A stretch of DNA of 64,000 nucleotides from JBBUX01 sp037445775 (GCA_037445775.1 JBBIJX010000002.1:1-64000), one strand, 5' to 3'; positions 1 through 9,452 are shown, counted from the stretch's first letter. The notes: generated by a model from the letters alone, not told the origin. Numbers and translations: made by a program.

Positions 1-540
1 CTCGCAGACGACAGCGGCCTGAGCCTCACCGAGCTCATCGTCGTCACGGCGTTGATGGGGCTCGTGCTCGGGACCGTCTACATGGCGCAGGCGTTCGCCT
101 ACCGTGCCCGGGAGGTCTCTGCTGCGCAGGCGCAGTTCGCTGAAGACATCGCGTTTCCCATCCGCGTGATGGACGAGTCGTTCTCACAGAGCATCACGCC
201 TCCGTTCGGCACGGTGAATCAGCCGAACCGCGTCGTGCTGCGAATGCCCGTCGACTACTTGCCGGGACAGGTTATCGAGCACGAGTACGAGGTCAGCGGA
301 ACGCGCATCCTGCAGCGCATCTTCCGCATCACCGGCGTGACCAGGACGCTTGTCCGCCAGACCAATCTGACCGTGACCAACGCCAATCTGGCGGCAGGTG
401 TTCCCCTGCTCACGTACTACCGCGGATCCACGGTTGCGACCGACGTCATCACGGCCAACAGCGTGGTCATCGACGTCGTGAGCGACTATCGCGGACAACG
501 GCTTCGGGACCGGCGTCGCATCGCCTTTAGGAACAGGTGA
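1..540 (+). CDS. Type IV prepilin-like protein (5' truncated)
   Basis: The reading frame is open from base 1, so the true start lies upstream of the window. The first visible residues, LADDSGLSLTELIVVTALMG, form a class III prepilin signal: a Gly, then a hydrophobic helix with Glu at mature position 5 (G|LSLTE). Prepilin peptidase would cut after that Gly and the helix would pack into a pilus or pseudopilus core. About 150 soluble residues follow with no cysteines and no obvious enzyme motif, as in PilW/GspJ-type minor pilins. The next gene also has an N-terminal membrane helix, and pilM-pilN-pilO follow, which supports a type IV pilus or type II-like system. The prepilin assignment is secure; the exact minor pilin class is not. 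Confidence 0.8.
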   Translation, partial: LADDSGLSLTELIVVTALMGLVLGTVYMAQAFAYRAREVSAAQAQFAEDIAFPIRVMDESFSQSITPPFGTVNQPNRVVLRMPVDYLPGQVIEHEYEVSGTRILQRIFRITGVTRTLVRQTNLTVTNANLAAGVPLLTYYRGSTVATDVITANSVVIDVVSDYRGQRLRDRRRIAFRNR

Positions 541-551
541 CGGAGGCTCTC

Positions 552-1928
552 ATGGCGGGTCGGGTGTGCAGGCAGGACGACGGGTTCGCGATGGTCTTCG
601 TGATGGGGGCGATCGCCGTCGTGACAGCGATCGCGTTCGGCGGCTATGCGCTCGCTTCGCAGAGCCTCCACTCGTCGGTGCGCAACACCTCAGAACATCG
701 TGCATACCAGGCGGCGAGCACCGGGCTCGACCAGGAACTCTCGTGGTTCCGGCCCGAGGATCTCTCTCGGTATCCCACTGCTCCCCAGCAACTCGGTACA
801 GAAGGCGACACTTACGTCGCGCGCGTCGAAGAGAAAGGCGGCGGCATATACGAGCTGCAGTGCGAGGGCAGGTCGCAGGGCGCGAGTGAGACGGTCGTCG
901 TGCGCTTCAAGTATATGAACCTTTGGGACATGAACGTCTCGGGCGGCGAGGGCTCCGGAGTGGGAACGAAGAGCGGCTTCAACGGCTCGAGCTGGGTGTG
1001 GGGATCGCTGTACGTCAACGGCAACGTCGATTGGACGTCCAATGGCCGCCTCTACGAGGGTCCCCTCTTCCTGAAGAACGGCACGTGGAACGCGTCCGGT
1101 AACGGCCAAGTGGGGACCGCGCTCAGACGCGTCGACGCCTACGGACCGGTCCCGACCGGCGGCAACTACTTCACGACCCTGCGCGGCTCGGCACCCGATC
1201 TCGAGATCCCGAAGATCTCGGACAAGAACATGGCCGACTGGCTCGTGATGGCCAAACACACCGCGAAGTTTCCGCGCGTCGGCACGAGGCATGCGAATGC
1301 TCACGCGGTCGACTACACCGTCTGGACGGGCGCGAGCACTATAGGCAACGTCGACTTCGGCAACATCAACGTCGACCCCATCGCGTATCGCCGTGTCTCC
1401 GCGAATCAGGGGGTCGTCTACCTCAACCAGGTGGACACCGACCGCGACGGTGACAAGGACACGGACCCGGTCATCGTCTGCGACAACATCATCACCTTCA
1501 ATGCCAACGTGACGCATTACAAGGGCCGGGGCATCATCGTGGCCAAGAACGGTTTCGTGATCGACGGCGGACTCATCCCGCTATCCGGTCTCACCGAGCA
1601 GATCGGACCAGCGACCGACCGGAAGACGGTGCCCGTGATGACGGGGCAGGACTGCCTCGGGTTGCTCTCGCAGGGCGACATCAACGCAACAACAAAGACG
1701 GGCAAGTTCCCCGCATCGGGCATCTGCGCGGCCGTCTTCGTGAACGGGAGGTTCATCGTCCCCACGAGCGGCAACCTCGACTTCCGCGGTTCGCTCATCT
1801 GCAACAGCCTCGAGGTTCGGACGACCAACGCCATCCTGGCCACGCAGCCAGGTCTCTACAAGTCCCTCCCGAAGGGCATGCCCGAGCTCTCCGGATTCAC
1901 GGCGCGCGGGGACTGGGTGAGACGGTAG
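552..1928 (+). CDS. PilX-like pilus assembly protein
   Basis: A protein of about 458 residues with one N-terminal membrane helix after a short basic, DDGF-containing leader, then a long exported region rich in Gly, Asn, Ser and Thr. This is the architecture of PilX-type pilus accessory proteins, which sit beside minor pilins. There is no Glu at mature position 5, so it is not a standard major pilin. I chose ATG 552 because GGAGG at 542-546 precedes it. A GTG at 537 overlaps the upstream TGA and would add five residues. No enzymatic motif was seen in the large C-terminal part, which contains a DTDRDGDKDTD stretch resembling a calcium-binding loop. It is co-directional with the upstream pilin and probably co-transcribed. 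Confidence 0.65.
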   Translation: MAGRVCRQDDGFAMVFVMGAIAVVTAIAFGGYALASQSLHSSVRNTSEHRAYQAASTGLDQELSWFRPEDLSRYPTAPQQLGTEGDTYVARVEEKGGGIYELQCEGRSQGASETVVVRFKYMNLWDMNVSGGEGSGVGTKSGFNGSSWVWGSLYVNGNVDWTSNGRLYEGPLFLKNGTWNASGNGQVGTALRRVDAYGPVPTGGNYFTTLRGSAPDLEIPKISDKNMADWLVMAKHTAKFPRVGTRHANAHAVDYTVWTGASTIGNVDFGNINVDPIAYRRVSANQGVVYLNQVDTDRDGDKDTDPVIVCDNIITFNANVTHYKGRGIIVAKNGFVIDGGLIPLSGLTEQIGPATDRKTVPVMTGQDCLGLLSQGDINATTKTGKFPASGICAAVFVNGRFIVPTSGNLDFRGSLICNSLEVRTTNAILATQPGLYKSLPKGMPELSGFTARGDWVRR

Positions 1929-1937
1929 CGCGAGCGG

Positions 1938-1966
1938 TTGTTGACATCATCCGCTCTTGGTATCAT
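1938..1966 (+). promoter_or_regulatory. Candidate promoter for pilM operon
   Basis: The 102-base gap before pilM holds TTGTTGACA (1938-1946) and TATCAT (1961-1966). TTGTTG to TATCAT has a 17-base spacer. The better -35 match, TTGACA (1941-1946), leaves only 14. A start site near 1973 would give a leader of about 58 bases. Found by eye only. Confidence 0.4.
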
Positions 1967-2030
1967 CTCCGCGGGACCATCGCAGCAGCACGAGACGAAG
2001 CACACACCGTAGCAGTAGAGGGAGGAAGCG

Positions 2031-3149
2031 TTGGCTCCTGTCGGGCTCGGCTCAACACAGCCCCCGATCGGTCTGGACATCGGCACTGACTACGTCCGGG
2101 CCGCCCGCGTCCGCCCATCAAGCGGCGGTTTTGCGCTCTCCGCCTACGACAAGATGCCGCTGCCGTTCGGCTCCGTGGTCGAGGGCGAGATAGTCGACCC
2201 GCAGGCGGCCGCTTCGGCCATCTCACAACTCTGGAAGCACGGCGGCTTCAAGCACAAGGACGTGGCCGTCGGCGTCGCGAACCAGAAGGTCGTCGTGCGT
2301 CTCATCGACCTGCCGTACATGGAGAAAGCCGAGCTCGCAGGTGCAATCCAGTATCAGGCACAGGACTACATCCCTATCCCTGTCGAGGAGGCGATCCTCA
2401 GTCACGAAGTCATCGGTGACTATATGACTCCTGCCGACGAGCACATGATGGAGGTGCTGCTCGTCGCCGCTGCCCGCGACATGATCGGCGGTGTCGTCGA
2501 CACCGTGGAGGCTGCTGGGCTCCGGCTTGAGCGCATCGACCTCACGGCGTTCGCTCTCGTGCGCGCGCTGCTCGGTGTCGACAGCGACGTGCTGCCAGAC
2601 GAGGACGCCGGAGGCGCTACGGGCCTCATCCACATCACCTCCGGTCTCACCAACATCGTCGTCGTCGAACGCGGTGTGCCGCGTTTCACGCGCGTCTCCA
2701 GCATTGCAGGCAAGCAGTTCACCCAGGCGATCGCGAACGTCATGAATCTCACCTACGACGAGGCAGAAGAGCTCAAGATCAAGGTGGGCCTGCCGCGTAT
2801 CGATGGCGAACCGTCGCTGCTCGCAGGCGTCGAGAGCGAGGTCGCCGAGGTCGCGCATCAGGCGCTCGAGCGTGAGGCGAACCGATTCATCGGTGAGGTG
2901 CGCCGCTCGATAGACTACTACCTCACGCAGGCGACGCAGGTGCGCACCATCCGGCGCATCGTGCTGACCGGGTCCGGGGCTATGCTGAAGAACCTCTCGA
3001 ACTACCTGGAGAAGGGGCTTCAGACGCCGGTGCTCCTTGGCGACCCGCTGGCCCGCGTTCAGACACTGGGCGATAGCGAACAGAGCGTTCTCGACGACCG
3101 GCTGGGGAGCGCGACCGCCATTGGTCTTGCGCTTGGCGGGGTGACGTAG
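2031..3149 (+). CDS. pilM: Type IV pilus assembly ATPase-like protein PilM
   Basis: PilM is an actin-like cytoplasmic protein that binds the N-terminal tail of PilN and links the pilus motor to the membrane PilN-PilO complex. The 372-residue product starts its actin fold with IGLDIGTDYVRAARV (about residues 13-27, phosphate-1 loop) and has a late GSGAMLKNLSNYLEKGL segment typical of the adenosine-binding loop. Length fits the family (about 350 residues). The start is TTG 2031, supported by GGAGG at 2021-2025; no ATG lies close to the conserved N-terminus. It heads pilM-pilN-pilO-pilP-like: pilN begins on the base after its stop codon. Confidence 0.9.
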   Translation: MAPVGLGSTQPPIGLDIGTDYVRAARVRPSSGGFALSAYDKMPLPFGSVVEGEIVDPQAAASAISQLWKHGGFKHKDVAVGVANQKVVVRLIDLPYMEKAELAGAIQYQAQDYIPIPVEEAILSHEVIGDYMTPADEHMMEVLLVAAARDMIGGVVDTVEAAGLRLERIDLTAFALVRALLGVDSDVLPDEDAGGATGLIHITSGLTNIVVVERGVPRFTRVSSIAGKQFTQAIANVMNLTYDEAEELKIKVGLPRIDGEPSLLAGVESEVAEVAHQALEREANRFIGEVRRSIDYYLTQATQVRTIRRIVLTGSGAMLKNLSNYLEKGLQTPVLLGDPLARVQTLGDSEQSVLDDRLGSATAIGLALGGVT

Positions 3150-3782
3150 ATGATCCGCATCAACCTGCTGCCTCCCGAGATCGTTGAGAAGCGCAAGTAT
3201 GAGCGGTTCTACCCCTTCGTCCTCATCGTCGCGGGACTGCTCGTGGGCATCGTGCTGGTTGTGTGGGTCGGGCTCACACTCGCCGTGGGGGCGAGCGAGT
3301 CAGAGCTGCAGCAGATAGAGCAGAGCGCCGCCGACGTCATGGCCCAAGCGGAGCGTCTCCGCGTCTTCGAGCTGCGCGAACAGGAGCTTGCCGCGCGTCA
3401 GCAGGTCGCCGCCAAGGCGGTTGCTGGGCGCATCGACATGGGACGCCTGGCGGAGGAACTCTCCCTCGTCTTGCCTGAAGAGGTCTGGGCAGCCACGCTT
3501 TCATGCGACGAATCAGACGGGCTGCGTACGACGATGTTCGCGCCCGAGCCGCTCGGAAACGCCGCGGCCGAGGGCTACAAGGCAGTTGCCTCGACGCTGG
3601 TCAGACTGGCGTCGCTCGAGACCGTCTACGATGTCTGGCTGGGTCAGGCCGCAGTCAGCTCCTTCAACCTGTATCAGGGCATCGAGCAGCAAGGCTCGGA
3701 GGCACCTGCCGCACAGGTCGTCTCATTCGACGTGACGGCCAAGATCCGTTCTGACGCGTCCGCCTTGGGAACGGGCGAGTAG
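3150..3782 (+). CDS. pilN: Type IV pilus inner-membrane protein PilN
   Basis: A 210-residue bitopic protein. Its first residues, MIRINLLPPEI, match the conserved PilN tail (INLLP) that docks in PilM. A membrane helix follows at about residues 22-46, then a coiled-coil segment rich in Glu, Gln and Ala, and a ferredoxin-like periplasmic domain. PilN heterodimerises with PilO to form the alignment complex around the pilus machine. The ATG directly abuts the pilM stop (TAGATG), consistent with translational coupling. Length and topology are typical. Confidence 0.88.
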   Translation: MIRINLLPPEIVEKRKYERFYPFVLIVAGLLVGIVLVVWVGLTLAVGASESELQQIEQSAADVMAQAERLRVFELREQELAARQQVAAKAVAGRIDMGRLAEELSLVLPEEVWAATLSCDESDGLRTTMFAPEPLGNAAAEGYKAVASTLVRLASLETVYDVWLGQAAVSSFNLYQGIEQQGSEAPAAQVVSFDVTAKIRSDASALGTGE

Positions 3783-3790
3783 GGGGCCGC

Positions 3791-4417
3791 GTGAAGCTGT
3801 CACCCCGAAACAAGCTGCTCTTGGTGATCGGCATCGCAGTGCTGGTTGTCGTCGTGCTCGCCGCAGCGCTGATTCCGGGGCAGCTCAGCAGGCTCGCGCA
3901 GACGCGCCTCGACATAGAGGACGCCATGAGCCGCTCCGACGCGGCGAACGCGCTGCTTGAGCAGCGCCAGCAGATCCGCAACCAGGCAGCCGTCACCGAC
4001 GCCGCGCTTCTTCAGCTCGGCGTCGCGGTGCCCGAGAACCCGGAGCTGCCGACGCTCATCATCGACCTCCAGGACGCCGCGCGTGAAGCGGGTGTCGTTG
4101 TCATGAGCGTGACGCCCGCAGACCCGGTCACGACCGAGGGCGAGACCTACATCGGTATCCCTGTGAAGGTGGAGGTCTGGGGCACGTGGGCAGACACCGT
4201 CGACTACCTGCAGCGGCTGGCGCGGCTCGAGCGCGAGCTGCGCACGAAGGGCTACGTCGTCGAAGTGCTTCCGGAGCCTGAAGGTGACAGCGAGAGTGCT
4301 GCCGAGCTGACGTATCCGCCCTACTACCAGACGCGGACGCAGATCGACGTGATCGCCTACGTCATTCCGCCGTCGCAGCCCGCACCGTCGGCCGACGCCA
4401 CGCCGGCGGCAGAGTAG
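3791..4417 (+). CDS. pilO: Type IV pilus inner-membrane protein PilO
   Basis: A 208-residue bitopic protein with a short basic N-terminus, one membrane helix (about residues 9-30), a helical stalk with QTRLDIEDAM-like heptads, and an extracytoplasmic domain ending in a Pro- and Ala-rich tail. This matches PilO, the partner of PilN. GTG 3791 is the start, with AGGGGG at 3781-3786 only four bases upstream, eight bases after pilN. Sequence conservation in PilO is low, so the call relies on topology plus its place after pilM and pilN. Confidence 0.83.
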   Translation: MKLSPRNKLLLVIGIAVLVVVVLAAALIPGQLSRLAQTRLDIEDAMSRSDAANALLEQRQQIRNQAAVTDAALLQLGVAVPENPELPTLIIDLQDAAREAGVVVMSVTPADPVTTEGETYIGIPVKVEVWGTWADTVDYLQRLARLERELRTKGYVVEVLPEPEGDSESAAELTYPPYYQTRTQIDVIAYVIPPSQPAPSADATPAAE

Positions 4418-4426
4418 GAGGGCGCA

Positions 4427-5026
4427 GTGGTCGGGCCTGTCACACCCAACGAGCCGTTCGGCACCGAACCGGTCGCCGACATCGAGCCGCGACGCGGCGT
4501 GGCGGGCTTCCTCTCTACGACGATCGGCAAGATCGTCGCCGGAGGCTTGGTCGTATTCGTGATAGTCGGCATCCTCGGGGCGATCGGCTTCTTCTTCTTC
4601 ACCTCACGGCTCACGGAGCAGATCGAGGTCGTGGTCACGCAGACGCCGTCGGCCGCGACGTCGACCACGGAGACAGCCGCTCCGCAGCAGCGACCGTCGC
4701 CCAAGCTCGAGAACGCGTTCACGTTCCGCAACATCTTCAGCCCCTCCGTCAAGCCGGCCGTGCCCGCGTCGCCGACGGCGGATACGACAGGCACGGCGGG
4801 CGGTGTCGACGTCCCCCCGAACACGCTGTACCTGCAGGACGTGATCACGGTGGATGGCGAGGAGGTTGCCGTCCTTGCCTGGAACGGGCAGACGTACCAG
4901 GCCGGAGATGGCGACAGGCTCGGCGACACGCCGTGGCAGGTGCTCTCCATCGACGGCGACACGGTCGTCATGCTCTACGGAGACAGCCGCGTCACGCTGA
5001 CCGTCGGGCAGGCCGTAGGTAAGTAG
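4427..5026 (+). CDS. PilP/GspC-like pilus assembly protein
   Basis: A 199-residue protein with an N-terminal cytoplasmic tail, one membrane helix (about residues 35-58), a Ser/Thr/Pro/Ala-rich linker and a compact C-terminal domain. That domain (LYLQDVITVDGEEVAVLAWN, then a GDRLGDTPWQV region and VTLTVGQ) resembles the beta-rich homology region of PilP and GspC. In diderms PilP links PilN/PilO to the PilQ secretin; here the linker precedes the domain with no secretin gene in view. GTG 4427 is preceded by GGAGGG at 4418-4423. It closes the pilus operon. Membership of the PilP family is likely but not certain. Confidence 0.6.
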   Translation: MVGPVTPNEPFGTEPVADIEPRRGVAGFLSTTIGKIVAGGLVVFVIVGILGAIGFFFFTSRLTEQIEVVVTQTPSAATSTTETAAPQQRPSPKLENAFTFRNIFSPSVKPAVPASPTADTTGTAGGVDVPPNTLYLQDVITVDGEEVAVLAWNGQTYQAGDGDRLGDTPWQVLSIDGDTVVMLYGDSRVTLTVGQAVGK

Positions 5027-5046
5027 GGAGCGCGCCGCGGCTCTGG

Positions 5047-5052
5047 TAGAAT
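5047..5052 (+). promoter_or_regulatory. Candidate -10 element for the aro operon
   Basis: TAGAAT lies 34 bases before aroC in the short gap after the pilus genes. No good -35 is visible at the usual spacing. The aro genes may have this promoter in addition to read-through. Confidence 0.35.
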
Positions 5053-5085
5053 CTGCGCACGCCGTCGCCGTCTTGGAGGCCGTGC

Positions 5086-6237
5086 ATGCGCTATGTCACC
5101 GCAGGTGAGTCCCATGGCCGGGCACTCTCGGCGATCGTCACCGGCGTCCCGGCCGGCATCCCGCTGGATGCTGCCGCAATCGACGCGGACCTCGCGCGTC
5201 GGCAGCGGGGGTATGGTCGCGGTGGCAGGCAGGCCATCGAGGCCGATCGCGTCGCCATTCTCTCGGGGGTTCGTTTCGGCGTGACCATAGGAAGCCCCGT
5301 GTCGCTTGCGGTGGCGAACCGCGACTGGGATAACTGGCTCGACGTCATGGCGGTCTCCGGAGAAAAGCCCGACGGGATCCGCGAGACACATCCCCGGCCC
5401 GGCCACGCCGACCTCGCCGGTGCGCTGAGGACCGGTTCCGACGACGTGCGCGACGTGCTCGAGCGTGCGAGCGCACGCGAGACTGCGGCGAGGGTGGCCG
5501 CGGGCGGCGTGGCACGCGCGTTCCTCGCCGCAGTGGGCGTGACAGTCCGCTCGTTCGTCGACTCGATCGGCGGGGTCGTCTGCACATGGGATGGGGATCC
5601 GGGCAGCGTCGATGGTGAAGCCGTCGAAGCGAGCGACGTGCGCTGTCCCGACGCGGTCGCAGCCGATGCGATGAAGGCGGCGATCGATGACGCGCGGGCT
5701 GCGGGCGAGTCGCTCGGCGGGACCTTCGTGGTGCTGGCTGAGGGACTTGTACCGGGACTCGGATCCTACGCCGAGGCCGATCGGCGCCTCGACGCAGCGC
5801 TGGCGGCGGCGGCCGTCTCGATTCCCGCCATCAAGGGCGTGGAGTTCGGGGACGGGTTTGCCGCAGCGGCGCGGCGCGGTAGCGGCGTGCACGATCCTAT
5901 CGTGTGGCGTGACGGCCGGGGCTACGCGCGCACTTCCAACCACGCTGGGGGTCTGGAAGGCGGCATGACGAACGGCGAGACGCTCGTCGTCCGAGCGGCG
6001 ATGAAGCCGATTCCCACGCTCATGTGCCCGCTCGCCAGCGTGGACCTCGACACGCACGAGCCCGTCGACGCGAGCAAGGAGCGCAGCGACGTCTGTGCCG
6101 TGCCTGCGGCAGCGGTGGTCGCCGAGGCCGAAGTAGCATTCGTGCTTGCGCGGGCGTATCTCGAGATGTTCGGGGGCTCGTGCCTTGATGACCTGCTCTC
6201 GGGACTCGCTCGGTACCGGGAGCGCATCGCCCGATGA
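5086..6237 (+). CDS. aroC: Chorismate synthase
   Basis: Chorismate synthase converts 5-enolpyruvylshikimate-3-phosphate to chorismate using reduced FMN, the last common step to the aromatic amino acids. The 383-residue product carries family landmarks: GESHGRALSAIVTGVPAG near the N-terminus, RRQRGYGRGGRQ (FMN/substrate-binding Arg cluster, about residues 38-49), ETHPRPGHADLAGALR, and GGMTNGETLVVRAAMKPIPT near residue 290. ATG 5086 is preceded by GGAGG at 5075-5079. It overlaps aroK by four bases (ATGA), so the aro genes form one operon. Confidence 0.97.
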   Translation: MRYVTAGESHGRALSAIVTGVPAGIPLDAAAIDADLARRQRGYGRGGRQAIEADRVAILSGVRFGVTIGSPVSLAVANRDWDNWLDVMAVSGEKPDGIRETHPRPGHADLAGALRTGSDDVRDVLERASARETAARVAAGGVARAFLAAVGVTVRSFVDSIGGVVCTWDGDPGSVDGEAVEASDVRCPDAVAADAMKAAIDDARAAGESLGGTFVVLAEGLVPGLGSYAEADRRLDAALAAAAVSIPAIKGVEFGDGFAAAARRGSGVHDPIVWRDGRGYARTSNHAGGLEGGMTNGETLVVRAAMKPIPTLMCPLASVDLDTHEPVDASKERSDVCAVPAAAVVAEAEVAFVLARAYLEMFGGSCLDDLLSGLARYRERIAR

Positions 6238-6755
6238 GCTCAGGACACCTGTTCATCGTGGGCTTCATGGGTGCCGGCAAGTCGACGGTCGCGCGGCTCG
6301 TTGCCGACGCGCTCGGAATGCCCTGCATGGATCTGGATACCGAGATAGAACGGGCGGCGGGGCGCGGTATCGCCGAGATCTTCGAGTCCGGCGGCGAAGA
6401 GACCTTCCGCGACCTCGAAGAGGCCGCACTCAACGCGCTCGAGGGGCGTGAACCCCATGTAGTCGCATGTGGCGGCGGCATCGTCGTGAGGCCGGCGAAT
6501 CGTGTCACGCTCAAGCGGCTCGGCACCGTCGCGTACCTGACGGTGACCGCGAGCGAGGCGCTCGCTCGCGTGGGAGACGCACATACGCGGCCGCTCCTGT
6601 CAGGACCCTCGGGCTCGATGGCCGCGACAGCGCTGCTCGAGGCGCGTGAGACCCTCTACGGTTCGGTAGCCGACATCGAGATCGACACGGTCGCGCGCAC
6701 TGCCGAAGAGGTCGCCGCCGCGCTGTTCGAGGTCTTGGAAGGTGGGCGAACGTGA
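6234..6755 (+). CDS. aroK: Shikimate kinase
   Basis: Shikimate kinase phosphorylates the 3-hydroxyl of shikimate with ATP. The 173-residue product has a Walker A loop GFMGAGKST (residues 10-18), a shikimate-binding DLDTEIE segment with the conserved Asp and Glu, the FRDLEE segment with the substrate-binding Arg, and CGGGIV. Length is usual for AroK. Its ATG lies inside the aroC stop and its TGA overlaps the aroB GTG, so translation is coupled along aroC-aroK-aroB. Confidence 0.95.
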   Translation: MSSGHLFIVGFMGAGKSTVARLVADALGMPCMDLDTEIERAAGRGIAEIFESGGEETFRDLEEAALNALEGREPHVVACGGGIVVRPANRVTLKRLGTVAYLTVTASEALARVGDAHTRPLLSGPSGSMAATALLEARETLYGSVADIEIDTVARTAEEVAAALFEVLEGGRT

Positions 6756-7870
6756 GCGTGCGGCGTGTGGCTGTCGACGTTGCCGGAGTCTCGTACGAGG
6801 TGCTAATAGGCCCCGGACTCCTGGCCGAAGCCGGGAGGTTCGTCAAGGAAGCAAGCGGCGCGGCCGCTGCTGGTCTGATCACCGACGAAGTGGTGGCGAA
6901 CCACTATGGCATATCCGCCGATGCGTCACTGGCGCGCGCCGGGATGCGGGTCGTATCGCGCACCGTGCCTGCCGGCGAACCCTCGAAGAGCTGGACCGTG
7001 GCTGGGCTCGTGCTCGAGGAGCTCGCGGCGGCGCGCCTCGACCGTACGGACGTCGTGGTCGCGCTCGGCGGAGGCGTGGTGGGTGATCTGGCCGGATTCT
7101 GCGCCGGGGTGTACCTGCGCGGCATCTCGTTCGTGCAGGCGCCCACGACGCTGCTCGCGATGGTCGACTCGTCGGTGGGCGGCAAGACCGGTGTCGACCT
7201 GGCTGCCGGCAAGAACCTCGCGGGCGTGTTCAAGCAGCCGCTGCTCGTGATCGCGGACACGGACACGCTGGCGACGGTGCCCGAGGTCGAGTGGCGCAGC
7301 GGGCTCGCGGAGGTCGCAAAGACTGCGGTGCTCTCAGGTGAGGAGTTCGTCGCGTGGATGGAGACGCGCGCCGACGCTCTCACTGCGCGGGAGACCGAGG
7401 CGGTCTCCGAGGCGATCGAGCGGTGCGTGCGGTTCAAGGCCGGCGTCGTGGCCCGAGACGAGCGTGAGGAAGGCCCGCGCGAGTGCTTGAACTACGGGCA
7501 CACTCTCGGTCACGCGCTGGAGCGTACGCTCGGCTACGGGAGAGTGCCGCATGGCATCGCGGTCGCCGAGGGGATGCGGTTCGCCGCCCGGGTCGCCATA
7601 GAGGTCGGGGAGGCAGACGCGGCGTTCGCCAAACGGCAGGACCGGCTGCTCGACGCGCTCGGGCTCGACGCGCTCGGGCTAGACGCGGCAGCGCCGGGTG
7701 CCCGTCCGGCGTTACTGCTCGACGCCATGAAGGGCGATAAGAAGGCGAGGAGCGGCACGGTGAGGATGGTGCTCGCCACGGCGCCAGGCCAGTGGAGCTG
7801 CAAGCCGGTGGCGGATGCTACGATGCTCGCACACCTTGAGGCGTGGGCGCAGACGAAGCAGGGGGAGTGA
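6752..7870 (+). CDS. aroB: 3-dehydroquinate synthase
   Basis: AroB makes 3-dehydroquinate from DAHP, the second shikimate-pathway step, using NAD and a divalent metal. The 372-residue protein has the NAD-binding [20 protein letters not shown] block, the [20 protein letters not shown] block, and HTLGHALE with a metal-binding His. GTG 6752 overlaps the aroK stop (GTGA). Near the C-terminus two perfect 15-base copies (7649-7678) encode LDALG twice; the frame is intact, so this is probably a surface-helix expansion. Confidence 0.95.
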   Translation: MSVRRVAVDVAGVSYEVLIGPGLLAEAGRFVKEASGAAAAGLITDEVVANHYGISADASLARAGMRVVSRTVPAGEPSKSWTVAGLVLEELAAARLDRTDVVVALGGGVVGDLAGFCAGVYLRGISFVQAPTTLLAMVDSSVGGKTGVDLAAGKNLAGVFKQPLLVIADTDTLATVPEVEWRSGLAEVAKTAVLSGEEFVAWMETRADALTARETEAVSEAIERCVRFKAGVVARDEREEGPRECLNYGHTLGHALERTLGYGRVPHGIAVAEGMRFAARVAIEVGEADAAFAKRQDRLLDALGLDALGLDAAAPGARPALLLDAMKGDKKARSGTVRMVLATAPGQWSCKPVADATMLAHLEAWAQTKQGE

Positions 7871-7874
7871 TCGC

Positions 7875-8318
7875 ATGCGACGGGTGCTCGTCTTGAACGG
7901 TCCCAACCTGAACCTGCTCGGGACGCGCGAGCCCGACGTCTACGGGCGTGCGACGCTCGCCGACATCGAGGCGGCGATGGCCCAGCTCGCCGAAGAGCTG
8001 GGCGTGACGCTTGTGTTCACGCAGAGCAATCACGAAGGCGTGCTGATCGACGCGCTGCACGGCGCGCGAGGCACCTGTGAGGCGGTCGTGTTCAACCCCG
8101 GGGCGCTCACCCACACCTCCTTCGCTATCAGGGACGCGGTGGTGGCCGCACAACTTCCTGTGGTCGAGGTGCATCTCTCGAACGTCCACGCTCGTGAGGA
8201 GTTCCGTTCGCTGAGCGTGATAGCGCCCGTCTGCGCGGGAACGATCGCGGGCTTCGGCGTGACGAGCTACCTGCTGGGGCTAAGGGCGGCCGTGGGTGCA
8301 ACCGGAGCGCCTGAGTGA
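7875..8318 (+). CDS. aroQ: 3-dehydroquinate dehydratase, type II
   Basis: A small type II dehydroquinase (147 residues) that removes water from 3-dehydroquinate to give 3-dehydroshikimate. Diagnostic motifs are present: [18 protein letters not shown] with the catalytic Arg and Tyr loop, [22 protein letters not shown], and [17 protein letters not shown] 7875 is chosen over an in-frame upstream start at 7815 because it matches the family N-terminus and follows GGGGGAG (7861-7867). It is the fourth consecutive aro gene; the pepP GTG overlaps its stop. Confidence 0.95.
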   Translation: MRRVLVLNGPNLNLLGTREPDVYGRATLADIEAAMAQLAEELGVTLVFTQSNHEGVLIDALHGARGTCEAVVFNPGALTHTSFAIRDAVVAAQLPVVEVHLSNVHAREEFRSLSVIAPVCAGTIAGFGVTSYLLGLRAAVGATGAPE

Positions 8319-9403
8319 ACGCCGAGCGCCGTCTCACACTCCTGAGGTCGCGCTTCGACGAGGAAAGCCCCGTCGCGTTCGTTTTCAGCGATCCGACCAA
8401 CATCGCCTATCTCACGGGGTTCGAGGGGGTGTTCGACGGCGAAGATGCGCACGCGGCCGTCGTGACGCGAGAAGCTGCGTGGCTCTTCACCGACAGCAGG
8501 TACGGCGAGGCGCTGACGAATGCCGCCAAGGGTACCGAGTGGCACGTGCGCGTCGTGCGCGAGAACCTCTACATCACTATGTGTGGCGAGCTCACGGGGA
8601 TGGGTGTCGACTCGATCGCTCTTGAGTCCTCGGCGCCGCACGGGCGTTTCAGGTTCGTCTCGCGCGAGTTCCAGGGCAACGTCGAGGCCGTCGATCAGAT
8701 GGTTGAGGAGATGCGTCAGGTCAAGGAGTCCGATGAGATCGAGCGCATCACGCGGGCGCAGGAGTTCGCGGACGCCGCGTTCGAGCACGCGCTCGCAATC
8801 CTGAGGCCGGGCGTCAGTGAGCTCGATGCAGCGCTCGACATCGAGTTTTACATGCGGCGGGCCGGCAGTGACGGCGTCGCGTTCAGCCCGATCGTGGCGA
8901 GCGGTCCCAACTCCTCACTGCCGCACGCGCGAGCGTCGCATCGTGTGATCGAATCCGGCGACTTCGTGACGGTCGATCTGGGCGCGCGCGTTGGCGGTTA
9001 CTGCAGCGACATGACCCGTACTGTGGTGGTGGGACAGGCGAGTGAGCGCCATCGCGAGATCTATGAGGTGGTGCGCGCTGCCAACGAGGCGGGGCTTTCG
9101 GCGGTCCGGCCTGGGCTGCAGGGAAGCTCCATCGACCGCGCGGCGCGTGCCGTCATCGAGGACGCGGGCTTCGGGGAGTACTTCGGGCATGGGCTCGGCC
9201 ACGGAGTGGGCATGGACGTCCACGAGCTGCCGTCGATCAGCCCGCGGGGCACCAAGAGCGTGCGTGAGGGCGCGGTCATCACCATCGAGCCGGGCGTCTA
9301 CGTGCCGGGTTTCGGCGGTGTTAGAATCGAGGATCTCGTGTGTGTGGGCGCCGACGGTGCGCAGGTGCTGTCGCGCTCGCCGAAGGACCTGATCGAGCTA
9401 TAG
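8315..9403 (+). CDS. pepP: Xaa-Pro aminopeptidase (M24 family)
   Basis: A 362-residue dinuclear-metal aminopeptidase that releases N-terminal residues preceding proline. The N-terminal creatinase-like domain (residues 1 to about 130) is followed by the pita-bread catalytic domain. The five metal ligands are visible: the two Asp in [16 protein letters not shown], His in the [14 protein letters not shown] block, Glu in ITIEPGVY, and Glu in RIEDLV. GTG 8315 overlaps the aroQ stop. The aroQ-pepP-efp order is also found in Bacillus (yqhS-yqhT-efp). A functional link to efp through proline-rich peptides is inference. Confidence 0.92.
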   Translation: MNAERRLTLLRSRFDEESPVAFVFSDPTNIAYLTGFEGVFDGEDAHAAVVTREAAWLFTDSRYGEALTNAAKGTEWHVRVVRENLYITMCGELTGMGVDSIALESSAPHGRFRFVSREFQGNVEAVDQMVEEMRQVKESDEIERITRAQEFADAAFEHALAILRPGVSELDAALDIEFYMRRAGSDGVAFSPIVASGPNSSLPHARASHRVIESGDFVTVDLGARVGGYCSDMTRTVVVGQASERHREIYEVVRAANEAGLSAVRPGLQGSSIDRAARAVIEDAGFGEYFGHGLGHGVGMDVHELPSISPRGTKSVREGAVITIEPGVYVPGFGGVRIEDLVCVGADGAQVLSRSPKDLIEL

Positions 9404-9452
9404 AGACGTCAGCGCGCGCGGCGACGTGAAGCGCGACAGATGAGGAGCAGGC

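Noticed and set aside
4975..6057. A 360-codon reverse-strand ORF opposite aroC
   Set aside because: Antisense shadow of a strongly conserved gene; composition is unlike real proteins here.
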